A DNA stretch of 40,678 nt from Vreelandella massiliensis. Lineage in GTDB: Bacteria > Pseudomonadota > Gammaproteobacteria > Pseudomonadales > Halomonadaceae. The stretch lies in contig NZ_LT699761.1 in the NCBI RefSeq assembly GCF_900155385.1, forward strand, positions 1 to 40,678, read 5' to 3'. Below the pieces are notes generated by a model. It searched no databases, was not told where the DNA came from, and worked only from the letters and a program-made list of their open reading frames with translations. The position numbers were made by a program, and so were the translations under genes. Shown one piece after another: positions 16,688 to 22,828 of this stretch (the stretch's first letter is position 1; the number at the start of each line of letters is the position of its first letter).

Positions 16688-16990
16688 TTATTTTTGATTG
16701 TTTTGCTTATCACGTTCGACCTTTTGCTCATTCAATAACTGACAGATAGTCTCCGCAGTAACTTTTCTATGCCGCCTAGAGGGCGGTCGAGGGACGTTAG
16801 AGGTATAGTGGGTTTCCGGCTGAACAGGAGGTTGTCTGCATTTTTTGAGGTAAGCTTCGATAGCGCTCTGTTCAAACCGGACATTGCCACCCAGCTTTAT
16901 AAAGCCAATCTCGCGCTTCATTGAATATGCCTTTCTCTCACTGATGCTGAGCCACTCAGCAAGCTCTGATGCTGTCAGCAAGCGCTCCAT
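16688..16990 (-). CDS. Excisionase-type helix-turn-helix protein
   Basis: A 100-residue protein with an N-terminal HTH_17 domain: LLTASELAEWLSISERKAYS, then REIGFIKLGGNVRFEQSAIE and YLKKC. This is the excisionase/AlpA fold. The C-terminal part is basic with RPPSRRHRK and a helical end. It begins the integrase operon, and a six-copy array of 8-bp boxes sits 28 bp before its start codon, so it is probably the most tightly controlled gene of the module. Its role may be excision or regulation of int. Confidence 0.77.
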   Translation of the reverse strand: MERLLTASELAEWLSISERKAYSMKREIGFIKLGGNVRFEQSAIEAYLKKCRQPPVQPETHYTSNVPRPPSRRHRKVTAETICQLLNEQKVERDKQNNQK

Positions 16991-17018
16991 AAAAACCTCA
17001 CCCTATGCGCCAAAATTT

Positions 17019-17066
17019 AAAGCGTTAAAGCGTTAAAGCGTTAAAGCGTTAAAGCGTTAAAGCGTT
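17019..17066. promoter_or_regulatory. 8-bp repeat array C (6 perfect boxes), largest array
   Basis: AAAGCGTT is repeated six times without interruption, flanked symmetrically by AAAATTT and AAAATTTT. It lies just upstream of the integrase-module operon (start 16990) and after the HEPN gene. Six GCGT boxes with 4-bp TAAA-type spacers form the best candidate for the primary centromere or a strong operator. Slipped-strand changes in copy number would be easy to score. Confidence 0.7.
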
Positions 17067-17133
17067 AAAATTTTCAGGCAATTTATAGATGCTACGTGAA
17101 AAATATTAAAAAACATCGGCTTGTTGTTTTGCC

Positions 17134-17724
17134 TCAGTAAGGCGCTGCGTCATAAACCTCTTGACCTAAGTCTTTCAGCATGCCTGATATTTCCTTAAAA
17201 CGACCCCTCACTTTCAACCAAGATCCAGATGATCCAACTCGTTTTTGATCTATTGCATTCAAAGCTGCTCGCTTCGATTGAATACTTTCATGCGCTGCAA
17301 AGTTGCGCAGAGCTGTTAGTCTTTCAAGCGCTTGCCTATACTTCGTTTTTTTAATTATGTCGACCAAATAATGATCGTCTGGGACAAATTTTTTGAGCTC
17401 TTTGATCAATCCACCACGTCCCCTGAAATCAAAATACCCGCCTTTGAGCACGAGATATTCACAAACCTCGTCTGTTAGGTGCTTCGGAAATTCAACACCA
17501 GTAGAATCAGAGATTGCCTTGGTATCGTTGTTGATTGCGCAAACGAGAGCAACCAGCATTAGTTGCTCAAACTCTCGATAGAGTCTGATTATCGCGTAGT
17601 CATAGCACCAACTCTTCTCTTTTTCAGAGAGCCCTGATGCAGAAAATTCGGTGAACGTCTCAAGCTCAATGACTTTATCCTGAAAGCTAGCAGCTGATTT
17701 TTTCAGGCTCTTCTTCTTAGGCAT
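17134..17724 (-). CDS. HEPN-like domain protein, candidate RNase or conflict protein
   Basis: A 196-residue helical protein from ATG at 17724 with GGGAGG upstream. The motif RNFAAH (140-145), placed in a C-terminal helix after ALERLTAL, matches the R-x4-H signature of HEPN RNases and of MtlR-like proteins. Other conserved-looking segments are YDYAIIRLYREFEQLM, FPKHLTDEVCEYL, and GGYFDFRGRGGLIKELKK. HEPN proteins act in toxin-antitoxin, abortive infection and CRISPR systems. No partner (such as MNT nucleotidyltransferase) is adjacent; the divergent neighbour is a CoiA-like nuclease. RNase activity is inferred, and a regulator of the MtlR type is possible. Confidence 0.68.
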   Translation of the reverse strand: MPKKKSLKKSAASFQDKVIELETFTEFSASGLSEKEKSWCYDYAIIRLYREFEQLMLVALVCAINNDTKAISDSTGVEFPKHLTDEVCEYLVLKGGYFDFRGRGGLIKELKKFVPDDHYLVDIIKKTKYRQALERLTALRNFAAHESIQSKRAALNAIDQKRVGSSGSWLKVRGRFKEISGMLKDLGQEVYDAAPY

Positions 17725-17902
17725 CAATGCCTCCCATTTGGTTAACACGTCAATTGCTAGGTGTTGGGTTACTAACTACTATCAAAATCCAGAAACAGAC
17801 CATTGCTGTAGTAGGTTAGTGAAGCACATTACACATCACATACTTGCCAAGTAACCTAGCAGCGCAGTATCAGATATGGCGTAGAGTATAGGAGGGCAAA
17901 AA

Positions 17903-18967
17903 ATGCCGCTGAAGTGCAAGCTCGACGGCGAGCCCTGCTTCTCGTTCACCTACACCACCGAGGACTGGGAGGCGCTTAAGGCTGCTAGAAAGCAGCACGA
18001 TATGCGCATGCCATGCTGTGGTAGAAGAGCTATCCCTAAAACCAGCTCTCTCGGCACACCGTTCTTCGCCCATACCCGTCGCGGTGAATGCGTCTCTGGC
18101 CAGGAAACCCGTGAGCATTTATTGGCGAAGTACCTAGTTGCTCGCGGTGCTTACGCAGCTGGATGGAGTGTAGATGTAGAACATAGGGGGGAGACACCCG
18201 ATGGCGAGGCCTGGGTGGCAGATGTATTTGCCACCAAGGGAAAGGCTAAAGTAGCCCTTGAGGTTCAGTGGTCTCCGCAAAGCGAAGATGAGACACGCCG
18301 CCGGCAAGAGCGGTACCGGGCGTCAGGTGTCCGCGGCGCATGGTTCCTGCGAGAAACGCGGCAATACAATCCCTCCTTCCTGAGCATCCTGTCAGAGCGC
18401 GCCACGCCATCCTTCGTGGTCCGGCTCGACGACAGTGGGCAAGACTTCCGAATCGGTTGGTCACGGGTGTCGCTTTCAGACTTCGTCGCGGACCTGCTCT
18501 CAGGAAAGGTTCGATGGTCCCCGCTTCCAGGTGAGCAAGGGCGTGTGGGCCCTGTAGTGCTCGAAGAGTCTTGCTGGAAGTGTCATCAACCGACAGGCAT
18601 CGTTGCCAGCATGGTGATGGAAGATTCCCAAGGCATTAGGGTAGGGGCGTTGGATTACGATGATATAAGAATCCGAGAAGATCTTATCCGTGTGGTTTCA
18701 GAGTCTGATCTAAGGCGCCGACATCAAATCGGCCCCCTTAAGCACAGATTTAGCCGCACAGAAGGGCGCTCCTACTTCTCCAATGGCTGCTTCCACTGTG
18801 GAGCGCTACAGGGGCGCTTCTTCATCCGTGAAGCCCTGCTTGAGGTCTTGGTAACGGACGATCCTGATCCGGTCAGCTGGACCTCCTTCGTGTTCTCGGA
18901 GGCAATGGCCAAGGAGTTAGGCGGGTGGCGGAGTATCCGTCTCGCAGACATCAGTGCTGATGAGTAA
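17903..18967 (+). CDS. CoiA-like PD-(D/E)XK nuclease with zinc-binding regions
   Basis: A 354-residue protein with a strong AGGAGG ribosome site. It carries the order typical of competence protein CoiA: an N-terminal CCGRR zinc-finger-like segment (38-42), FFAH (54-57), a helix (ETREHLLAKYLVARG), and the nuclease core with Asp at 107 (WVADVFA) and LEVQWS (119-124) giving the D...ExQ catalytic pattern, then RRRQERYRASGVRGAWFL. The C-terminal third has two CxxC pairs (CWKC, CFHC) for zinc. CoiA acts on incoming single-stranded DNA in transformation. On plasmids such proteins may process or restrict DNA. Divergent from the HEPN gene, with about 180 bp of shared regulatory space. Confidence 0.75.
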   Translation: MPLKCKLDGEPCFSFTYTTEDWEALKAARKQHDMRMPCCGRRAIPKTSSLGTPFFAHTRRGECVSGQETREHLLAKYLVARGAYAAGWSVDVEHRGETPDGEAWVADVFATKGKAKVALEVQWSPQSEDETRRRQERYRASGVRGAWFLRETRQYNPSFLSILSERATPSFVVRLDDSGQDFRIGWSRVSLSDFVADLLSGKVRWSPLPGEQGRVGPVVLEESCWKCHQPTGIVASMVMEDSQGIRVGALDYDDIRIREDLIRVVSESDLRRRHQIGPLKHRFSRTEGRSYFSNGCFHCGALQGRFFIREALLEVLVTDDPDPVSWTSFVFSEAMAKELGGWRSIRLADISADE

Positions 18968-18987
18968 CGTTATTGCGTTAAAGCGTT
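18964..18987. promoter_or_regulatory. 8-bp repeat array D (3 boxes) at the CoiA-like gene's stop
   Basis: Units GTAACGTT (degenerate), ATTGCGTT and AAAGCGTT overlap the stop codon, followed by an inverted AACGCT giving AGCGTTCTTTAACGCT. The two neighbouring genes converge here, so it cannot be a simple promoter operator; this favours a structural or centromere role. Confidence 0.5.
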
Positions 18988-19075
18988 CTTTAACGCTGGA
19001 ATAAATCAGTCAAATCCTAAAATAGTGGCCTTCTCCTAGAAAGGATCACGCTCAGCAACTATCAATTCTTCATGG

Positions 19076-19098
19076 GTTTTACCACCTAGCGGTAAAAC
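19076..19098. terminator. Hairpin between convergent genes, possible terminator
   Basis: GTTTTACC (19076-19083) and GGTAAAAC (19091-19098) form a perfect 8-bp stem in the gap between the CoiA-like gene and the two-TM gene. A T run follows about 14 bases later on the plus strand, so termination is uncertain. Confidence 0.4.
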
Positions 19099-19150
19099 TA
19101 CTAGGGCAATTTTTTATCGCAACTGCCAGCGCAACACAGCGATTCTGCGA

Positions 19151-19516
19151 TTAAGAACCTCCGTTTCCGCTGGTAGGAAACAAGCCGCGGATGACGCCTA
19201 AAAAGGCTGCAAACAAGTTGACACAAGTAGCCGTCGTAATAGCAATCATCACCCTGTCAGAGAAGACTGGTCGCGCCTTGTAGTAGCTTGCCCACCCAAG
19301 CCACACTACGATGATCATCCAGAACGCAACGCAACCAACGGCAAAGAAGAATGCGTATCTCGCGTACTGTTCTCGGAGCTGCCTATATGAGCGCAGATCG
19401 TTGGCCTGTTCTTCATTGATATCCGAACGATAGGGCCTCTCCGCCTGCGGTTGGTTATCATCGCTAGCAGGGTCTTCTTCAGCCCCCTCTAGATTGACGT
19501 TAAACCGTTTCCGCAT
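19151..19516 (-). CDS. Two-TM membrane protein, proposed effector of the Panacea pair
   Basis: A 121-residue protein from ATG at 19516, overlapping the end of the Panacea gene by 17 bp. The N-terminal ~65 residues are polar and acidic (AEEDPASDDNQPQAERPYRS, then a QLREQYARY helix). Two transmembrane helices follow: FFFAVGCVAFWMIIVVWLG, and a second one (IAITTATCVNLFAAFLGVI) ending RGLFP. The pattern of threonine/asparagine-rich second helix ending in LFP is shared by small membrane proteins found next to antitoxin-type genes. Panacea antitoxins are known to pair with very diverse toxins including membrane-active ones. The role as effector is inferred from the overlap. Confidence 0.65.
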   Translation of the reverse strand: MRKRFNVNLEGAEEDPASDDNQPQAERPYRSDINEEQANDLRSYRQLREQYARYAFFFAVGCVAFWMIIVVWLGWASYYKARPVFSDRVMIAITTATCVNLFAAFLGVIRGLFPTSGNGGS

Positions 19517-20009
19517 CTGACTCTGGCATCCTTTCTGGCGGATGAATATGTAACGCCATATGGTCGTGAGGAATGAAACCGCCATCAGGTGGGCCCATTG
19601 ACCAAGCTGTTCCAGGCTCATGTGTCAGCCAAGATAGGCGCGGGCCGCTGAGACCTCCATAGGTTTCGATCACAAGATCAATGTACTCTTGGGCCTCTTC
19701 ATCATCGTCCATAATGCTGGGAGTAACGATTTTGAAATCACCGTCTTTTTTTAAGGCCGTACTAATCTTGCTCGTGACGGGCCGGGCTCCATAATACTTA
19801 ATGTCATGATATAGCGACGGAATTACGGGGCCATATGTCCAGCGAGCGAAGTGATCATCCATGAGAGGGGTGCCTTCATGGTCTCGTAGATACCAGGACT
19901 GAACATAGAAGAGCAGCTTTTGCAGCTTCATCGGCGTAAGATCGCGAATCTCGCCTTTCTGAGCACGCTCAATGAAGGCGTTCGCAACCGCTTGTGCTGA
20001 ATAAGCCAC
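19500..20009 (-). CDS. Panacea-domain (DUF4065/SocA-like) antitoxin-type protein
   Basis: A 169-residue protein from GTG at 20009, chosen because AAGGAGG lies just upstream. It shows the Panacea signature: AQAVANAFIERAQ, LTPMKLQKLLFYVQSWYL, the FARWTYGPVIPSLYHDIKYYG segment split by a short loop, then ETYGGLSGPRLSWLTHEPG. Panacea proteins (PanA, formerly GepA/DUF4065) neutralise a wide range of toxins in PanAT modules and some phage-defence systems; SocA is a proteolytic adaptor in the same family. The downstream overlapping membrane gene is the likely partner. Confidence 0.82.
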   Translation of the reverse strand: MAYSAQAVANAFIERAQKGEIRDLTPMKLQKLLFYVQSWYLRDHEGTPLMDDHFARWTYGPVIPSLYHDIKYYGARPVTSKISTALKKDGDFKIVTPSIMDDDEEAQEYIDLVIETYGGLSGPRLSWLTHEPGTAWSMGPPDGGFIPHDHMALHIHPPERMPESDAETV

Positions 20010-20170
20010 GCCAACCTCCTTAGTGCCAGACGATTCGATATCTAAAAAATGAGGGACACCGAGGATAAATGCAAGGTATCCCGGTAGCAATACACCACTC
20101 GTCATGAGTCTCCCGCCAAGAACGATATCGCTTGCGTAACTCACCTTTATTGATCCACCGACTCGGTGAA

Positions 20171-20590
20171 TCAGTTCTCTACGTCGCCCTCACCAGCGGC
20201 AACCAGCCTGATCTCAGTAACAGCCTCAATCGGCCCCTCCTCAGGTCCCGCTACTTGATGCCGAGGCGAATGCGCCTTGGGTGACATGCGCTCGGCTGAC
20301 CACTTCAGGCCATCCATCACCGCCTTGGCCACGTCAGGCTTAAGTTCATTAGCCAACAATTTCTCAATCGTCTCCACGATCCGATCAGCATGGGCATAGC
20401 CCGCGGCTTCTCGCGCACGCACGTACTGCTCCGAAAACTCAGGGTGTTTCCCATCGACCACCCACAGCAACACGGTCGAAACAGATGGGAATTTATCACT
20501 CGAACAAATCGAGCGGAGAGATTCACCAGCGGCTAGGTTTTGGCATAACCGGTTGGCTAACGCTTTGTTGTACTTCGTCGGCCGCGCCAT
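20171..20590 (-). CDS. Terminase small subunit-like protein (Sf6 gp1 style)
   Basis: A 139-residue protein from ATG at 20590, with GGAGGTG upstream. It begins ARPTKYNKALANRLCQNLA, then GESLRSICSSDKFPSVSTVL and WVVDGKHPEFSEQYVRAREA, which is the pattern of small terminase subunits that start with a helix-turn-helix (the G-S-LR-IC...PS..T...W motif) followed by oligomerising helices. The C-terminus is acidic. It is preceded by a possible 25-codon leader peptide and by another TerS-like gene in the same operon. Its function in packaging would require a large subunit from elsewhere. Confidence 0.68.
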   Translation of the reverse strand: MARPTKYNKALANRLCQNLAAGESLRSICSSDKFPSVSTVLLWVVDGKHPEFSEQYVRAREAAGYAHADRIVETIEKLLANELKPDVAKAVMDGLKWSAERMSPKAHSPRHQVAGPEEGPIEAVTEIRLVAAGEGDVEN

Positions 20591-20592
20591 GG

Positions 20593-20670
20593 TCACACCT
20601 CCATCATATCGGTGATATGGACTTGATCAACTATCAACGAGCCGGGTGTAACGGGGGTCAAATAGGGCAT
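20593..20670 (-). CDS. Possible 25-residue leader peptide before the second TerS-like gene
   Basis: ATG at 20670 is preceded by GAGGAG, with a 24-bp leader that is 22/24 identical to the leader of the gene starting at 21242 (GCCATCCGTGAGGA then CGC-ACATG). The peptide reads MPYLTPVTPGSLIV, DQVHITDMMEV and stops two bases before the next start codon, so its translation would couple to the TerS-like gene. It may instead be a truncated remnant of a duplicated gene. Confidence 0.35.
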   Translation of the reverse strand: MPYLTPVTPGSLIVDQVHITDMMEV

Positions 20671-20711
20671 GTCGCGCTCCTCACGGATGGCGTAGATATA
20701 AAGGCCGGGTA

Positions 20712-21242
20712 TCACTCTAGCTTCTCAAGAGCGTCTTCATGGGTAAGGGTTAGGCTGCCAGACACCTCCTTCTGATCCTTCCAAGCCTGGACGTAGGAGT
20801 GCCGGCCAATCATCTCGAGGTTTTTATGCTTGTCGGGCCAGCGAATCTTCTTCAGAAGGCCTTTAACTTCCCGGTCATCGCCAGCGCCGTCCGCTATCTC
20901 ACTCACATCTACGCCGGAGACGCAGCGGCGCCACACGCTCGGCCATTGCTTTACCGGGAGCACGCGGCCGTCGTCATCCAGGATGTCGGCAACGTCCATT
21001 TCGTCGATTTCGATCAAGCGCTGGAGAACACGATCCGCATCCATTTCAACTCGGCGGCTTCGCTCTTCTCGATACTGTTCTAGCAACTCTCGTATCTGAG
21101 GTTTTTTGAGGTTGTCAGCCCCCGTGCGATACGCCGTTTTTTTGCTATATCCAGCACGAATTGCCGCCTGGGTGGCGTTAAGGTCGACTAAATACTCTTC
21201 GACGAAACGTGCCTGCTTGGGAGGCAGAGAGGGGTTGGTCAT
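20712..21242 (-). CDS. terS: Phage terminase small subunit (Terminase_2 / XtmA type)
   Basis: A full-length 176-residue protein with the family N-terminus: LPPKQARFVEEYLVDLNATQ, AAIRAGYSKKTAYRTGADNL and KKPQIRELLEQYREERSRR. The central part (DADRVLQRLIEIDEMDVADI) and the later PDKHKNLEMIGRH segment are also typical. Small terminases bind the packaging site and present DNA to the large subunit. ATG at 21242 follows GTGAGGA. No large terminase, portal or capsid gene exists here. In phage-inducible islands a stand-alone TerS redirects helper packaging. It lies directly downstream of array E. Confidence 0.88.
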   Translation of the reverse strand: MTNPSLPPKQARFVEEYLVDLNATQAAIRAGYSKKTAYRTGADNLKKPQIRELLEQYREERSRRVEMDADRVLQRLIEIDEMDVADILDDDGRVLPVKQWPSVWRRCVSGVDVSEIADGAGDDREVKGLLKKIRWPDKHKNLEMIGRHSYVQAWKDQKEVSGSLTLTHEDALEKLE

Positions 21243-21264
21243 GTGGCGATCCTCACGGATGGCT

Positions 21265-21296
21265 AAAGCGTTAATACGTTAATGCGTTATTTCGTT
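21265..21296. promoter_or_regulatory. 8-bp repeat array E (4 boxes) upstream of terS
   Basis: AAAGCGTT, AATACGTT, AATGCGTT, ATTTCGTT follow in register. The array starts 23 bp before the terS ATG and overlaps the stop of the preceding small gene. The second and fourth boxes deviate by one base. A protein bound here would affect the terS operon. Confidence 0.6.
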
Positions 21297-21496
21297 ACTG
21301 TGTAGTTTATCAGCTTACGCCGCCATGCGCTGACACGGCGTATGGCACGATACCCGGCGCACTTGATGTCACGATAACAGCGAAGAGGAAAAGCGTCGGG
21401 TGTCACCACGATAGGGCGCGGCGGGAGAGCAGAAAACCGTAAGCAGCCGGTTTTCGTCTGGTAGCGTATCTCGGTGTCCACGAAGCGGCGGGGCAT
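21287..21496 (-). CDS. Small very basic protein (69 aa)
   Basis: ATG at 21496 has AGGAG eight bases upstream. The product (start MPRRFVDTEIRYQTKTG; later RDIKCAGYRAIRRVSAWRRK) has many Arg/Lys and aromatic residues, like a nucleic-acid-binding peptide. Its last codons overlap array E. No family recognised. Confidence 0.5.
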   Translation of the reverse strand: MPRRFVDTEIRYQTKTGCLRFSALPPRPIVVTPDAFPLRCYRDIKCAGYRAIRRVSAWRRKLINYTVTK

Positions 21497-21583
21497 TGCA
21501 TTTCTCCTGTAGCGTTCATACGCCTACTATAGGAAGTCACTGCAAACCCTGCGAGGGTCCGGTATGTGTCGACAGCCTCATTT

Positions 21584-21880
21584 TCATACGTACGGCTTGA
21601 TATTCAACAATTCCCCGAACGCCTCGTTGTCTTTCCTCAGTCTCCCCGGATCGGCTATTTCATTATTTTCCAGGCGCCTAACCTCCTGATGGGTAAATTC
21701 CGATGCCTTTGACCAATGAATCTCTTCCAGCGTTAACCCATCAAGGAAGAACTCTTTAGAGCAGCTTCGCTCTGGGTCGAAGGGATCGTAGAAAGTTACC
21801 CGAGTCAGCCCATTTATCTGAGCGCCACAGACAGTGCTGAAATCTACCAACCAGTCATCGTCAATAGAGCCGCTGGCCAT
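21584..21880 (-). CDS. Hypothetical acidic protein (98 aa)
   Basis: ATG at 21880 follows GAGGTGAGT. The product starts MASGSIDDDWLVDF and is acidic with strands in the first half (VTFYDPFDPERSC) and helices in the second (LTLEEIHWSKASEF, HQEVRRLENNEI). Its ATG lies 11 bp after the stop of the small membrane protein at 21891-22181, so they are one transcription unit. No family recognised. Confidence 0.63.
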   Translation of the reverse strand: MASGSIDDDWLVDFSTVCGAQINGLTRVTFYDPFDPERSCSKEFFLDGLTLEEIHWSKASEFTHQEVRRLENNEIADPGRLRKDNEAFGELLNIKPYV

Positions 21881-21890
21881 ACTCACCTCA

Positions 21891-22181
21891 TCAACTGCTG
21901 CGCTGAGCCAGCCTGAAGACCGACAGCATGATCACGCTAAAGCCGGCCTGTAGGTAATACAGGTGCCCGGTGTTCTCCATGAAGTAGTCCAGGCTCATTG
22001 AGGGAATGATCAGCGAGGTAATCACCCAAGCCCCCAGGAAAGCAAAGAAGATCGAGAACTTTCTTAACTGCCTGAACCAGGGAGTAAGCGACAAGGCGAA
22101 AAGCGCGACCAGAAATATCAGCACCATGCTGACCAGTGAGAATGCCATCGATACCCCAAGGGATCTAAAGACCACTTCCAT
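21891..22181 (-). CDS. Small membrane protein with poly-G tract in its ribosome-binding region
   Basis: A 96-residue protein from ATG at 22181. Three transmembrane helices are visible: MAFSLVSMVLIFLVALFAL, a second in FSIFFAFLGAWVITSLII, and a third in LYYLQAGFSVIMLSVF. No family recognised. The region five bases upstream of the start is a run of eleven G on the coding strand (C at 22187-22197), replacing a normal Shine-Dalgarno. Slippage there could switch translation. Divergent from the gene at 22487, with a palindrome between. Confidence 0.65.
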   Translation of the reverse strand: MEVVFRSLGVSMAFSLVSMVLIFLVALFALSLTPWFRQLRKFSIFFAFLGAWVITSLIIPSMSLDYFMENTGHLYYLQAGFSVIMLSVFRLAQRSS

Positions 22182-22186
22182 GCTTA

Positions 22187-22197
22187 CCCCCCCCCCC
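22187..22197 (-). promoter_or_regulatory. G11 homopolymer in a ribosome-binding site
   Basis: Eleven consecutive G lie between AAG and TAAGCATG on the minus strand. Length changes would move or alter the ribosome site spacing, the classic layout of a translational phase-variation switch. A sequencing length error in the homopolymer is possible. Confidence 0.5.
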
Positions 22198-22301
22198 TTG
22201 CCACAATTCAACAACTATCCATAACACCTATTATATCTAGTTAGCGATACCGCCCCTTTATCACCGCTTATCCATGTGGCTTTGAGCCATTTTCCTAAAA
22301 T

Positions 22302-22332
22302 ACCTTTAATCTACATTAAATGTAATTAAGGT
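22302..22332. promoter_or_regulatory. AT-rich near-palindrome between divergent small genes
   Basis: The centre is TACATTAAATGTA (perfect 6+1+6), extended outwards by ACCTTTAAT on the left and ATTAAGGT on the right. It lies between divergent genes at 22181 (minus) and 22487 (plus) and is a good candidate operator for a dimeric repressor. Confidence 0.45.
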
Positions 22333-22486
22333 GTGGCAGATAGGCGGGTCTCAGGCGGTTTCTCGTTTCGCATTTTCTTCTTCCATTGAGTTTCTCGGAC
22401 CCCGCAGAAATGCTGGACAAGCTTGTGGCCGTGCGCTCTTATTGGCAGTTGCTCGCATCGAAGCGCGGCATAACAGAAGAGGCATC

Positions 22487-22687
22487 ATGGCACGTATGAG
22501 TAACACCGATAGATTGATCGCAGAGGCCCGCCTGGCTCAGGGCATGACAGAGGAGGAGGCAATACGCGATAAAGAATTTACTGAGTGGGCTCGTTTGCTA
22601 CGCTCGACTATCACTATGACTGCCTTTGTGTATGGCAGCGGTGGCCTAATCATTGGCTCACTATTCTCATGGCTTCTTAGCAACTAA
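22487..22687 (+). CDS. Small protein with C-terminal membrane helix (66 aa)
   Basis: ATG at 22487 follows AGAGG. The N-terminal 45 residues are charged (SNTDRLIAEARLAQGMTEEE), and the C-terminus is one transmembrane helix (TAFVYGSGGLIIGSLFSWLL). Single-pass tail-anchored layout. No family recognised. Possibly regulated from the palindrome upstream. Confidence 0.5.
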   Translation: MARMSNTDRLIAEARLAQGMTEEEAIRDKEFTEWARLLRSTITMTAFVYGSGGLIIGSLFSWLLSN

Positions 22688-22787
22688 CTACAATCACACC
22701 CTAGAGCAGCAGTTGGCACTGACGACTGTCTCTAACCGCAATGGACAGCAGTTAATAATACGGCACCTATGAGAAGTACGGATAAAA

Positions 22788-22816
22788 GAGCGCGACATCA
22801 TGGTCCGGTCGCGCTC
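22788..22816 (-). terminator. Terminator after the Sel1-repeat gene
   Basis: GAGCGCGAC (22788-22796) and GTCGCGCTC (22808-22816) form a perfect 9-bp stem; on the minus strand the hairpin is followed by TTTT. It ends the transcript of 22829-23638. Confidence 0.75.
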
Positions 22817-22828
22817 ATCTCGCCATTT

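Noticed and set aside
17019..17066. Six-copy tandem repeat considered as a CRISPR or VNTR
   Set aside because: There are no spacers, and the same 8-bp unit recurs in seven other arrays, so it is a binding-site array rather than CRISPR or a random VNTR.
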